In this document: piece after piece, positions 1 through 11,178 of the stretch
Numbering within the stretch: the stretch's first letter is position 1
Layout: every line of letters starts with the position of its first letter
NCBI GenBank assembly: GCA_015657535.1
Contig: JADHZB010001721.1
Coordinates: 40,395-104,394 of the forward strand
Length of the DNA stretch: 64,000 bases
DNA from: Nephromyces sp. MM_2019
Lineage: Eukaryota; Apicomplexa; Aconoidasida; Nephromycida
Reading direction: 5' to 3'
The notes under the pieces: generated by a model
What the model saw: only the letters and a program-made list of their open reading frames with translations
Told to the model about the DNA's origin: nothing
Databases searched by the model: none
Program-made: the position numbers and the translations under genes

Positions 1-1
1 G

Positions 2-3000
2 CTAGGCTTTAAAAAACAACGAGTTTGCTACTGTTCGTTTCCAAATGCAGAAGAAAAGATAAAACCTTCTGAAAAGGGCGAAGCAGATGCTCTCGAGGAA
101 GACGGAATAAAACCGGCTATAGACTATGCAGCAAACACCTCAGCCGCTGAGCAAATTCCTCTGACAGTAGCGTCACTGGCGAAAGGACGAAAAACTAGAA
201 GCAAGAAGGTGAAAGTCAAGCTCCCTGCAGAAGGATCTTATATGAAATTTTCTATGGAATTAAACCGAGATTTCGATGATGCCCCGGATGAATTTGATTA
301 TAAAGCATATATGAAAACATTGTCAGCATGCCTTACCGAAGGACTAGGGTAAGAAGTTATGACAACACGGGAAAGCGTTTCATTCATTTTTTTGGGGAGA
401 AAATTTTTCATCTTTTTATGTCTTTACAATTATGATTTATTTTATGCTGTTTATGGAGCACCCTTCATGCATGCTTGCAATTATATAGCCCTGTAGCCTT
501 TTTCTCTAAACCCCTGATTTCCCATTATGTCCGCGCTATTTATCTCAAGTTGGGAAGCACTAAAGATATTTTTTGTAACAAGGTTTTTAGAGAATCTTAC
601 AGCTCCTTTAGCTGCTCAAGTATAAAATAACAAGCTTGAAATATCTTAACTAATTTTGGTATATAAACCGGTGTATCAAGCAAGCTTATGAGAATAGAGT
701 GAGGTCCCTTTTTTATTGTATACGAATATCAAGAGTGGAGCCATTTTTTTCAAACTAAAAAAAATTAAAAAACCTTCCTAAAACAAAGGGTAAGAGTTTG
801 CTAAATCAGTTGGAATTACGTTTTCAGAATTAGCAGTAAAAGAATAAGGGCTATGGAAGTGCTGGATAAACAAAGCAAAGTAATTATGGTAATACTTCCA
901 GAGAAAGGGGAAGAAATAATTGGAGGCACCCAGGGTTTCTCCTTTTCACCTAGCGTGGAGAAAACCTGGAAATCTTTGCAGGAATCATTACCCAATCTGC
1001 TAGATGCAGACCCAAAACTCTTCGAAATGACTGGTTAGCTAGGAAAGTTTAAGTTGGATAGGGTCCACTTAGTAGGTGCTATTTGCTGGGTGTACCACTT
1101 AACGAAAGATTTTGCTAGCACTTGTGTGTTGAACTTTGATAAACTAGAAGGAGTGACACCTCCTAAAGGCGGTAAAGAATTACTTTTATATGGAAGCGCG
1201 TATATTAAAATAATTGCTTCATTTTGGCAAGCTGACTTAATAGCTGTGAAAAAATGGATATTTTTGGCTGGAGCTTATTTTATTTCGGTAGCATCACAGA
1301 GAAAAAAAGACTTCATTTTGCTCTCCCATTTGTAGCAATTATTAGAATAAGACGATTCCTAGAGTTACAAGGGTAGCAGTAACGATTCGTGTTGGGCTCA
1401 AACAGCAGAAAACTACACATTAAATGTTTATGCTCTAAGGCATCGAGACACTTGATCCAGTCAAAGATAACTGAGTTACCATAAGCTAAAAATGTACTTC
1501 TTTGCCAGGGTTTTGCGTGCTGCAGCTAGAGCTCCCACACACAGTTATTAATATAGTAATTTTGTGGCATTTTTGATAATCATATCTTACATGGAATAAA
1601 AAAATATTGCTTGTACCAAAAGAGCTCTGTGGAGGCGAGTGACTTAGCTTTAAGGCAGGAATTATTGCAGTTACAACGTGAGTGCTTAAAATTCAGACTA
1701 GGCAATTTTAAATCTCATATAGCACTGCTTCATAAGTATCTGGGCAATAGCAAGCCTCTTCACTCAATCGTGTGGTTTCATCGAATTTAAAACCCACCGT
1801 ATTCTCAAAAAAATTATATAAAAATATAAACTGAGCTCTTCATGCGAAGCACAGCACCGTTGAATTCCACTTTTAGAACTCCACTGCGGCTATCTATTTC
1901 GTTCATTCTAGTTAAACAAACTTATAAGTCTTAAAAACGTCCCACCAGAATGCTGCATGTTAATAATCTTCAGATGCTTGTATTGAGATAATAGCTTAGT
2001 ATGCCTACTTCTGCAGATCTAGACACTTTCAATTCTCCCGTATAAAGTCCATATATAATCTATGAACTTTTCTTTTCTCCGCATTACTCCTCTAAGCAAT
2101 TTCAACAAAAATTGGATGCATTTTTTCGATCCGCATCAGCAAAATGGCCTACTTTAGTATTTTTATGAAAAACTATTTTTGGGACTGCACTCCTAACCGC
2201 TCAAGCCGCTTCACATTCCATTTCAAGAAAGCAAAACGATTTTTTTCTTGCTATTCAAGGAGGGCGCGCAACTTTAGAATTAATGGCATTCCCCAGCAGC
2301 TCTAATGCTAATGAAGATGAAAATTACGATTATTATGCGACATCGCAGTATGGCACGAATTCAGGACATCTAGGTCATCAGCAGGATAAAGAAGAGGAAG
2401 ATAAATTTTTTAGTGAGAGCGAAGAATCGGTAGTAGAGAAGAAGAATGTAATACAAGGCATAGATTATGTGAACGTGGGAAAAACTAAAAAGAAAAAAGC
2501 TAAAAAGCGTCTTTCCAACGCCAAAAATATTGACGCTCTCCCAGAACTAGCAGCTCAGGATGATTCTCCACAGTTGCGTGCATCAGATATGGGGTTTATC
2601 GCAGTGCCAGGCTCCTCCATGCCAAATTTTGCATCTACCCTTGGAGCCGCAGCTAGCAACTTAGAATCAGATGAGAACGAATTTAATGAAGCAGATGAGA
2701 AGGAACACAGCAATGGTACTTCTGGTACCTCAAAAGACCACGAAGATAGCATGAAGGCCGGGGAAAGTCCCAGAGGTTTGCAACATGCCACCTTTAATGT
2801 GGAAAAAGAGAGACCAAGTGAAGCTGTCAGGGAATTAAAGCAACCGGAACTTTCTAAAAATACGGGTGAAGGGAGAAAGACCGTCTTCACATATTTTTCT
2901 GGTCAAAAATACCCATCGGAACCTCTACAAGAGCAACAGCCTGTTGTAACAACAAAAACTGGTAAAACTGACACCTCAATTTTGGAAGAGAGTGTCCCGA

Positions 3001-3206
3001 AATCATCTTTAGGAGCAGGAACAGTACCCGCAAAGCCTTCAAAGTTGAAATCATTAGTCAGAGCCATAATTTTGCAGAGGAGAGCAGAAATGCTAATTCA
3101 AAGGGATACGCGCCAGCTTATAGCCACGAAAGCAGCAGGTTATTTCAAAGACAACAATACTGTAGGAAATTTTGGCGCTGCCACCTTACTAAAAAAAGCT
3201 ACTTGA
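2..3206 (+). CDS. Unknown multi-exon gene (3' part), Ser/Glu/Lys-rich C-terminus
   Basis: Three exons join with matching phase: 2-348 (open at the left edge, donor GTAAGA), 828-1033 (acceptor TTTTCAG, donor GTTAGC) and 2260-3206 (acceptor ATTCAAG, stop TGA). Together they give 499 codons plus stop, all in frame, which is the main evidence that separate open stretches form one gene. The first two exons encode a compact segment with hydrophobic alternation: ELNRDF, AYMKTLSACL, EGLGISSKRIRAMEVLDKQS, then KVIMVILPEK. This spacing recalls SEA-like or similar alpha/beta modules with a 'lGis..Ri.v..i..gs..v.v.i' pattern, a loose resemblance only. The third exon (315 codons) is low-complexity, acidic then basic, with a KKKKAKKR stretch and a helical basic tail followed by YFKDN. 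No catalytic motif was recognised. The 5' end lies outside the window. The exon 3 acceptor has a weak pyrimidine tract. Confidence 0.6.
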
Positions 3207-4245
3207 TTATAAAATTAGTCAAGCTATCTCTCTATATAAGCTTTTATACCGAAATCTATGCTGGACAGCACTGTTAAATATTTTGCTCGGCAAAGATTAT
3301 ATGCGTCCTTGCGTATTATCTGTTTTTATCCAACGCAAAGGTAGCCCCTTCTTTTTTTAAATAAATTTGCAGAAGAGAAAGAAATTTTACGACTGCTTTT
3401 ATAGCAACCCAAAACATTGGCTTCCCAGACTGGCCAGCAAACACCGAATGCATTCACAAAATTCGAAAGTAAAACTCAGTCCGATTTACCTTTTCATAAA
3501 AAAATTTCAATTAGCAGGCTGATTCTCCCTGAAAGTAGCGACTTGAGTTTTCATCCATGCCGAAACTAAGCGCACAAAGCGAACGTTAAGCTAGAGCTCT
3601 AGTGACTAGATAGTGACATTGATATCATTATTGGAAAAAGCACTCTCTAGCGTAAATTCTTGGAGCAATCAAACTAGTTGACCAAATTACTTTATGCAAA
3701 ATCCATTGTACTTAAAAGTATCTCGCAACCGCCAAAGTGTGAACAGAAGATATTTCAAGTATATCTGCCTTCGCTCGCTGAATACAGCCAATCAAATTTG
3801 TATCGTAATAGGCAAGCTCAAATTCGCTTCCAGTTTCAAAGCTCATATTCGATGCATGAGCAGCCATGCATACCGAGAATTTGGGGCCGCTCGCCATGAA
3901 TGACATTGAATTGAACCTAAATTGCGAAAAAGAATAGTTGAACTGTACATAGCAGCCCAAGCAGGCAACGCTCATATTACTTCCACTTTTAGCATGAAGC
4001 ACGAGTATATCTGAGGATGTTGGAGCAACATATTTGATTCTTTATATATCATAAACTCCCAAGTCCTTTCACATGAAGAAAAACTAAGGAAAAAGCATAA
4101 GATATATTACCTTAGCACTAATATACTCTGCAAACTTATTGCCGAAATGCAATCCGCTGAGCTAGTCTTCAGTTGCAGTGCATGTATTTATACAATAAGC
4201 TCACCTTTGTCACAACAAATAAAAGTGCCAAGATTTTTGCTGCAG
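3207..4245. other. Gap between the two unknown + strand genes
   Basis: No convincing exon was found. Several short overlapping frames occur at 3678-4002 on both strands, without splice borders that fit the neighbouring exons. If the downstream exons at 4246-5639 belong to the upstream gene, this is an intron. Otherwise it holds the unseen 5' exons of the second gene. Confidence 0.4.
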
Positions 4246-5639
4246 ACAACGAAGAGCTGTCGAAAATTATACTTAAGGTCATTGATAACCAAGAGAAGCC
4301 TGGCGCAAAGAATGAGCAAGACCGCAGCACAGACCCCCGGGGAATAGACAAAGTATCATTCGAGGCTAGTCTCCAAGGTACGTAGCAAGTATAAAAATAA
4401 GATTTTTTTGGGCAGCTTGATTAAAGTAATAGCAGCCATATTTCCATTTTAAGTGAAGCAATATGAAATTCACTGAAAAATACGTGGCTGCCAAGTTACG
4501 AAAAGTGATCTGTAAGGGGCTGAATGTTATTTACACATAGCTAACCTCAATCGCGATACTACTGGAAATTATTCTGCTAAATTTTGCAACACCAACCCAC
4601 ACCACTACGTGGACAAGCCGACGGACTTACTTTCAAGTATTCAGTATTTGAGATCTTAGTCTCCATATAATCACTTCCTTAGGAAGAATGACGTGACTGG
4701 TACCTTGAGGTCAAGGATAGCCGAAACGAAAGTACTTTTATTACAGTGCTGAAAGCTATATAGTTGGCTAAAAACCGGTACTAGCATCTCATAAAAGCCA
4801 CACAAGTCCGCAAATATAGGTTGAGTACAAAAAAATAAGAACCAGAGGCATAAAAATTTTTCCAATGGTCCTAGGAATACGCGTTTTTCTAAGCTGCACA
4901 GATTCTTATCCTACAAAAAAAATCTACTTGTATCAGTGTTCCAGGCACGTATCTTGAACTTGAGCGCATGGTGTAAGCTTAATTGGATCAAAATTCCTTT
5001 GCCCACCCTACGCTGCAGCACTGCGCAAAAAAAGGTTTCATCTGCAGCTTAAAAAATTTGATACTTCTAGTTTCTAAAAAAAGGAGTAGAGCACAAGTAA
5101 CTCAAAAACTGTACGTCACTTTTTATCAGTGGAGCAAGGTTTTATCATTAAACTTTAAAGTTAATCCAGAAATAAACGGCCACTCAGGCCCTACCTTTTT
5201 AACCACCCCTTAAATATCATAAATTTCATGACTAAACACCTCTTTGCATGCAGTTCATTCATCCCCGCAGCAAAAATTGTTCTAAAAAAATATTCGTGCG
5301 AATATTCGCTTGGTCTTGCATTCGCATGAATCTTAAAGTCGCCCAGTTCCAAAATATCTGCCAGGTGCAGCAAGGGGTGATACCATCAATGTCCAAAACG
5401 AGGATGTTGCAGCATTGGCAATGAGAGGAACAGGACTCCCTTATAGGCACCCCAGCAGCGTAGCAATGCAGCCTGTAAAATTTCTAACAGCTTCTCTAAG
5501 CAAAGCAGGCATCTCCACCAGTAATGACGCTACCAGTGATAACAGCATCAAAAAAGAAGTAGCAAAAAGTCCAGCTTACTTTAAAGATAATATCTCAGGA
5601 AAAATGTATCTTAGGCGACGGAAAGATTTAAGTAAATGA
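4246..5639 (+). CDS. Two 3' exons of an unknown gene with C-terminal YFKDN motif
   Basis: Exon 4246-4377 has a good acceptor (TTTTTGCTGCAG) and donor GTACGT, and encodes a polar helical stretch (DNEELSKIILKVIDNQEKPG). It ends in phase 1. Exon 5371-5639 (acceptor GGTGCAG) starts with the two bases that complete this codon and runs to TGA, encoding a Ser/Asn-rich segment that ends AYFKDNISGKMYLRRRKDLS plus K. The tail matches the upstream gene's tail in the YFKDN core and in the 18-19 residues left before the stop. So this is either a tandem relative or an alternative 3' end of the upstream gene. The exon before 4246 must end in phase 1 and was not found. Function unknown. Confidence 0.5.
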
Positions 5640-8600
5640 TTACACGGTATGGAAGGCGATATACAAAGTTTAATGCCGCCTTCAACTCTTTGAACCCTTA
5701 AGGGTACGCGTGAGGGAAAGAATTCCAGTACTCAGGGTGCAAAGCATAAGACGGAGTCTACTGAGCGGTGATATCCCTGGTTATTAAATAGAATTACAAC
5801 AAAAAGGCGTTTACAAACACATTGATTCGAGTACCAAAATTAAATGTAAGCAAGAGGAAACTGTAAATTCAACCAGTGAAGCTAACAAAAGCGGAATACT
5901 TAATGGAACAGAGTAGCATAAATTTTGAGCAATTAATTTATAACGGTTCATATGTATTACGTAACAGAGGCGGAAGCGCTAGACTGTGAGATGGGATACC
6001 TTCAACTTTCAAAGACATAATCCTGGAATAGCTTTTATTACTAGTTAAAACGCAGGTAGCCAATACGCCTAGTTACATAGACAAATTATTGAATGGACAA
6101 CTCGGTGCCAATAAATAAGGTTCTACGCGAGGTTCCGCTCAAAACAAGTGGATGACAGGCGAATTGCCCTATAAGAATGGCTTTGAAGCTCCACTAACTG
6201 CAGCATGTTATCAGAAAGCAGATTAACGCAAGAAGAAAGCTTCATGCGCTTCACAAAGTGCCCAAGGCTTTACCTTGTCATAAGAAGCTATGGCTTTCTT
6301 TCATAGTATTCTCCATCGAAATTTCTCACGCAAAGCCGCAAGGAGTATATGATTAAATGGTGCATAAACTTAGCAAAACACTGTGGATCCAATATCTGAT
6401 TTCATAGCTTAGAAGCCTAAAATATAAATCACACTAATCACGCATAGCAAGAAAAAGGTATTTAAGTATACTCAGGACCACACTGGTAGGGAAAAGCAGT
6501 GCTCAAGTCGCGTAGAACACAGCCTCCGGTGCAGAGGCATAATTCAAAATTAACCTTTAGAAGGTATTATACCCTTGTGTTCTATGCATGATAAGCCAGG
6601 AAAGGAAAAGTGGCATGAAAAATAGACAAATCTCTCTTTCGCGGCGCTGCAAAATTAAGGTAATCCAACGAACAAAGCGCTTTTAAAAGGCAGCTACAAG
6701 CCTCTTCTCATAAGTTCGTTAAAATCAACATGAATACCATCTTATTTTCAAAACGAAGAAAAGTTGAAGAACACTCAAACATCATTAGAGATAGCTAGCA
6801 ATGACGAGGTAATTGTCATCATCTTCATAGTAAGAGTTAAGGCTACTCTGCACGCTCCATCATTCATGAGTACAGCAATATTTTAAGATGGGAAGAACAC
6901 AGGTCAACGTAAAGCCCCTTGCTTCAAATAAGAGGGAAGATCACCTAGTAGAATAATTTCATGGCGCCAACCCATAATCCAGAAATATTTTTGCAGCTTG
7001 GAGCTCAAAATTCACTTAAATATACTGTAAACAGAGTAAAATATCAAAAATACTTTGGGAAATTAAACGAAGTAGTAGGGGTTACGTGAATTTGCACATG
7101 AATGTATGTTTTAATAATTTAAGTGGCTTAACCATATCATACCATCAAGTAAATTTCAAAAATAAACCGAGATTTACACAAGAGTAAAGCTATCAGCAGC
7201 AAAAAAGAAGTTCATGTGGTAGCCTCCCCGAAACTGCGATTAGCATAAATTGAATTTTCTTTTACCCGCGCCTTTATAAGCATGAGATAAGCAGCATCGG
7301 CATCTCTTCTTCAGGTCATCTTTTCTCACATGTGACCAGTATCAAATTATAAAAAACTATCAAACTCTTACTTCTACCTGCTGCATAAAAACAATTGCGC
7401 CGTCAGAGCAATGTTCAATCCGAGCTTAACCCAAACTTCAACCAGTTTTGCTGCTATCTGTGAGAATAGAATACACCCTCATTCTGTACTACAAGAACCT
7501 GTATTCGGAATGAAAGAAGCACTGAAAATGCCCATTCCCAGAAACGAATGAGAGGACAACAGGGTTCTCTCTTCTGGGCTTCGAAGATAATACTTGCAAC
7601 TGCGAGTTTTTTTTTAGCGACTCATCATGCAACCTGTTCGCAGCTAAAAAATTGCGCTAGCTTCCAACAGCAGAGTCAAGCACCTCCAACATGCGCAAGT
7701 CAACCGTACAACCTATGAACATGCTGTGTTGGTGCGCACATCACGCATAAGGTTTCACGCTATCAGTTATATCAAGCACAAGGATACAAGCGCACAAATA
7801 ATTAAAATATATTCCATTATATTACGATCATCAGGCACGAAGAACCCATAGTTCTATGTCTTTTCCAAAAGCAAATGAAGAAAGTTCAAATACCATAACA
7901 GGTTGCAAATGCAGCATCCAGCCAATAAATTTAGATCATATAGAGTCACGACATATCTAAACCCGCCGGATAAAGCTCAAAAGTACGAAAAATAAGCTGG
8001 GTAGTACGACAGTGATAATGGATGGAAAGCTTGAAGCAAAAAAATCGTTGAGTTAGCAAAGTTGCAAAGTATCATTTAAAGCATGCGCAAGAGTCTTTCA
8101 ATTCCTTGAAAAAAGATCGTTTCGGCATGTAGCTTCACGTAACATAAGCCGCGCATCAACTTCCCCGCACAAAAAAAAAGTTTCGTGTATTGATATTTAG
8201 GCTTCGGCAATCCATTTTTAACCAAGTTAATATGCTACATTACTGCACACCAGGACCATGGATCTTGCAATGCTATGTACTAGCCACTTTCTCCACATGA
8301 TAGTGGCAGTAGAGAATGTCGGCAATATTGAACGATAGAAATGCAACGCCAGAGATATTTTCACAAGAACAAAAAATCTTCAATATTTCAAGGTACGCCT
8401 TTGTTCATATCTAGTTAAATAGAATCCAAAAGTTGTTTCATCAGAATCTAGGATTTTAATAGTGGCAAAAAGTTTATATCCACATGTAAATACAAGCATC
8501 AATATTTTAGCAATCAGAACAAAATTAGGATGCAAAATCCTTAAGCTTAATCTGCTCTCGAAGCTTATGATTTGCAAAAATCCAGAATTTGATAAAAAAT

Positions 8601-8790
8601 ATATAAACAGAGCAAATTCAACCCTATCGTATGCCAACATCCATATTGTTAGGCCCCGGATGCGTAGTTAATGGATCTGAGAACTCCCTCACTTATTTCA
8701 TGCTTAGGACTTGTACGCTTTAATATACATTTTATGGAGATAAACTTTTCAAATAGTAAAATAAACTGGTCCTGAACTATCATTTCTAAT
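5640..8790. other. 3.1 kb without a recognised gene
   Basis: No open frame of 60 codons or more occurs until about 8.38 kb, and I found no exon bounded by convincing splice sites. A 57-codon ATG frame near 7.55-7.72 kb begins after an in-frame TAG and has a hydrophobic patch, but nothing supports it as a gene. The two overlapping frames at 8380-8671 lie just 3' of the monooxygenase stop and could be its 3' UTR. The + strand is A-rich here, as in other places where the transcript runs on the minus strand. Confidence 0.4.
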
Positions 8791-11178
8791 CTAATGAGGC
8801 AGTACTGCAGCAACTTCCTGCGGGTTCACCGATGACCCCAGGTCAACAGAAAAATTGAGCCCCCCATCCTTCTTCTCCGTATGCTCCTCAATGATTTTCT
8901 TAACAGGCTCGCCCTGACTTATATCATTAAGAGAAAGACCTTTTGTATCAAATCCTGCAGCAATTTCATCCTCAATACTCATTGAATGTCCAGAAACTCT
9001 ATACTTGAAACCCTTGTACAAGCCAGGAAAGAGTATGCGTTTTTCTGAAACATCTTCAAACAGGCGATATAAAAGAAAGAGACGCTCAGGAAGAAGGCTA
9101 GGAAGCATATTATTAATACCCTGAATAATATTTCGGATTTTATCGCCGTGAAGAGATGCATCGACTAAACTCAAAAGCTTCAGCGCGTAGACATAGTAGA
9201 ATTGGGTATACCGCATGTTGAGCGTAAAGACATTGGGCAAGCTCTTCAAAAAAATAGTGGGGATCCGGTTTGTACACAATGATAGAGCTAGCTTTACCTG
9301 GGCCTCAATCATTGAAACCGGAGCCACATTAAAAGGCAGTCCCATAAAAAACAGGCTTCTGGGAAAGTGTTTGTGGGCCAAGATCAGATGTAGATTTTCG
9401 TTTACTGCCTTCCCACCTTGCCCACTCCTAGCGCTCTCCAAGGATTCCATGTTAGCTCTTAGTTTTGGTTCCAGGAAAGGAAAAGAGTACTCATAACCAA
9501 CAGCGAGTATAATCCTATCTACCACATAACTGGTATCTACCGCAGACAGAGAGGAGGGATGATTTGAGGTAGCATGAATTAATTCTTTGCTTGAGAGCGG
9601 AGGAAAGCAACAGGCAGTTCCATTTTGGCTATCTTTGCCGACATAATTTTCAGCTGGTAGGGAATTCTCAACCTTCTCGCCTGCTGCGGTTAAAGAAGAG
9701 TTGACACCCTTGTCGGTAACTTGCTCAGGAAGCTTATCAATCCCCGGGATTTCTGAAACAGCATAGGGGGTACTGCTTATCCCCTTTAGCAAAGAGCTCG
9801 CAGCATGATCTGACTCCGAAATATCTTGTGGAGCCGCCCTATCAGCCTTGCATTTCTCATTCCATGAGCAGCTGCTATTTCCAAAAATATCACCATTTTC
9901 CTCAATAGCTTTTTCAAATAAAATGGGAGGATTTGGCACTACATTAACAGCACTATTTCCTGACGAAATATTTGGAAATTCTCTGTATGCTCTAACAGGC
10001 CTCATAAATTCATCTGTAGATACCTCCATGCTCTCCTGGATTTTTAAGATACGCTTGCTACTATCCATATGACCTAGATTACACGAATTTTCCTCATTGG
10101 TATATTTAAGATGAATTAGACCATCATGACCAACTTTTTCCACCTCTCCGATTAGAGTCATATTCGATGAGAGATGACGCACAATTGAACCTGAACCTAA
10201 TTTCGAGCTACCATCTTCCAGTTTCTCAGCATCCTTGAAATTTCTACTTGACCAATAAACTACTTTAGCAAACTTGGCAACCTCCCTCGATAAGTCCATT
10301 CCTGTAGGGCCTGCCCCTACGATAAGCACTCGTAAACCGGCAAATTCATCAGGTACACTATACGCAACTGCGTTACATATACGTCTAGGATCCATTTCGG
10401 ACAAATCCATCACATTAGTTACACTCCTAGGTTTCTCAAAATGCCCATTGGCTACTATTACAATATCGTAATACACACCATCAACATCCCAAATAATATC
10501 AGGTTCACCCAAGGACTCTTGCAGTGGACTTAATTTCATGTTTCCATTCGTTGAAATGCTGGGAAGACACCTTTCAGGTGGCTCAGAATTTACTGTAGAA
10601 CACAACTCAAGGTTATTCTTGTGTGAGTCATGTGCAAAACTTGTATCCATTCCTTGTAAATTACAGCCGGAAATATTTATTTCCTCAGAATCATTTACCC
10701 CCACCACATCTTCATTTTGTGTGCAGGCAGTTTTTATCTCACTCGTTTCGGCCTCGTTATCCCATAGAACTTTATCGCCATTACGTTGCTTTGCAGAACG
10801 CGAAACAGGCTTAACACTTTTAACTTTGGTACCAAATTTAATATACCGTCTCACATTAAAGTGGTCAGCATATCGCTGCAGATAAGAATAAAACTGCGTA
10901 TGATGCAAAAACCCCGTGGACTCTTCACTCGCTGAATCATGCGGGAAATCTTCCAATTCCATTAACTTGCCAGGCAGATTGCTCACCAGAGAATTGTAAA
11001 GGGCAGTACCCGGCTTATAGCACCAAACACCACCCAGTGAAGACTCTTTCTCTAAGACATCTACCTGCCACGACACGCGCGAGTCATGAAGAAAGTGCTT
11101 GGCAGCCACTAACCCACTGAGACCAGCACCAATTATACACACTTTTCCCTTGCGATCGGATGCACTTGCTCTATCCAT
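8791..11178 (-). CDS. FMO-like flavin-containing monooxygenase, intronless, 795 aa
   Basis: The N-terminal FAD-binding Rossmann motif is IIGAGLSG (GAGLSG at residues 17-22), followed by VLEKESSLGGVW, as in class B flavin monooxygenases. The block LYNSLVSNLPGKLMELEDFP (60-79) matches the FMO 'LrtNlP...M.f.DfP' region, and FLHHTQFYSYLQRYADHF follows it. DIVIVANGHFEKP (238-250) precedes the NADPH-binding VLIVGAGPTGMDLS (GAGPTG, 288-293). RIILAVGYEYSFPFLEP (from 555) is the FMO ATG(Y)-type motif. The family oxygenates N or S of small substrates with NADPH and O2; the substrate here is unknown. Typical FMOs are 430-550 residues. This one carries two Ser/Asn/Glu-rich insertions, about 125-228 and 362-550. 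The linker before the second Rossmann motif is degenerate for the usual FxGxxxHxxxY/F fingerprint. ATG at 11178 was chosen because the Rossmann strand begins 12 residues later. Confidence 0.88.
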   Translation of the reverse strand: MDRASASDRKGKVCIIGAGLSGLVAAKHFLHDSRVSWQVDVLEKESSLGGVWCYKPGTALYNSLVSNLPGKLMELEDFPHDSASEESTGFLHHTQFYSYLQRYADHFNVRRYIKFGTKVKSVKPVSRSAKQRNGDKVLWDNEAETSEIKTACTQNEDVVGVNDSEEINISGCNLQGMDTSFAHDSHKNNLELCSTVNSEPPERCLPSISTNGNMKLSPLQESLGEPDIIWDVDGVYYDIVIVANGHFEKPRSVTNVMDLSEMDPRRICNAVAYSVPDEFAGLRVLIVGAGPTGMDLSREVAKFAKVVYWSSRNFKDAEKLEDGSSKLGSGSIVRHLSSNMTLIGEVEKVGHDGLIHLKYTNEENSCNLGHMDSSKRILKIQESMEVSTDEFMRPVRAYREFPNISSGNSAVNVVPNPPILFEKAIEENGDIFGNSSCSWNEKCKADRAAPQDISESDHAASSLLKGISSTPYAVSEIPGIDKLPEQVTDKGVNSSLTAAGEKVENSLPAENYVGKDSQNGTACCFPPLSSKELIHATSNHPSSLSAVDTSYVVDRIILAVGYEYSFPFLEPKLRANMESLESARSGQGGKAVNENLHLILAHKHFPRSLFFMGLPFNVAPVSMIEAQVKLALSLCTNRIPTIFLKSLPNVFTLNMRYTQFYYVYALKLLSLVDASLHGDKIRNIIQGINNMLPSLLPERLFLLYRLFEDVSEKRILFPGLYKGFKYRVSGHSMSIEDEIAAGFDTKGLSLNDISQGEPVKKIIEEHTEKKDGGLNFSVDLGSSVNPQEVAAVLPH

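Noticed and set aside
1054..1335. 93-codon + strand frame
   Set aside because: It falls inside the intron between the exons ending at 1033 and starting at 2260 and has no fitting borders.
2555..2890. 111-codon minus-strand frame
   Set aside because: It lies wholly antisense to the third exon of the upstream unknown gene and is a shadow of it.
9215..9496. Plus-strand frame inside the monooxygenase gene
   Set aside because: It is antisense to the conserved C-terminal half of the monooxygenase and has no own support.
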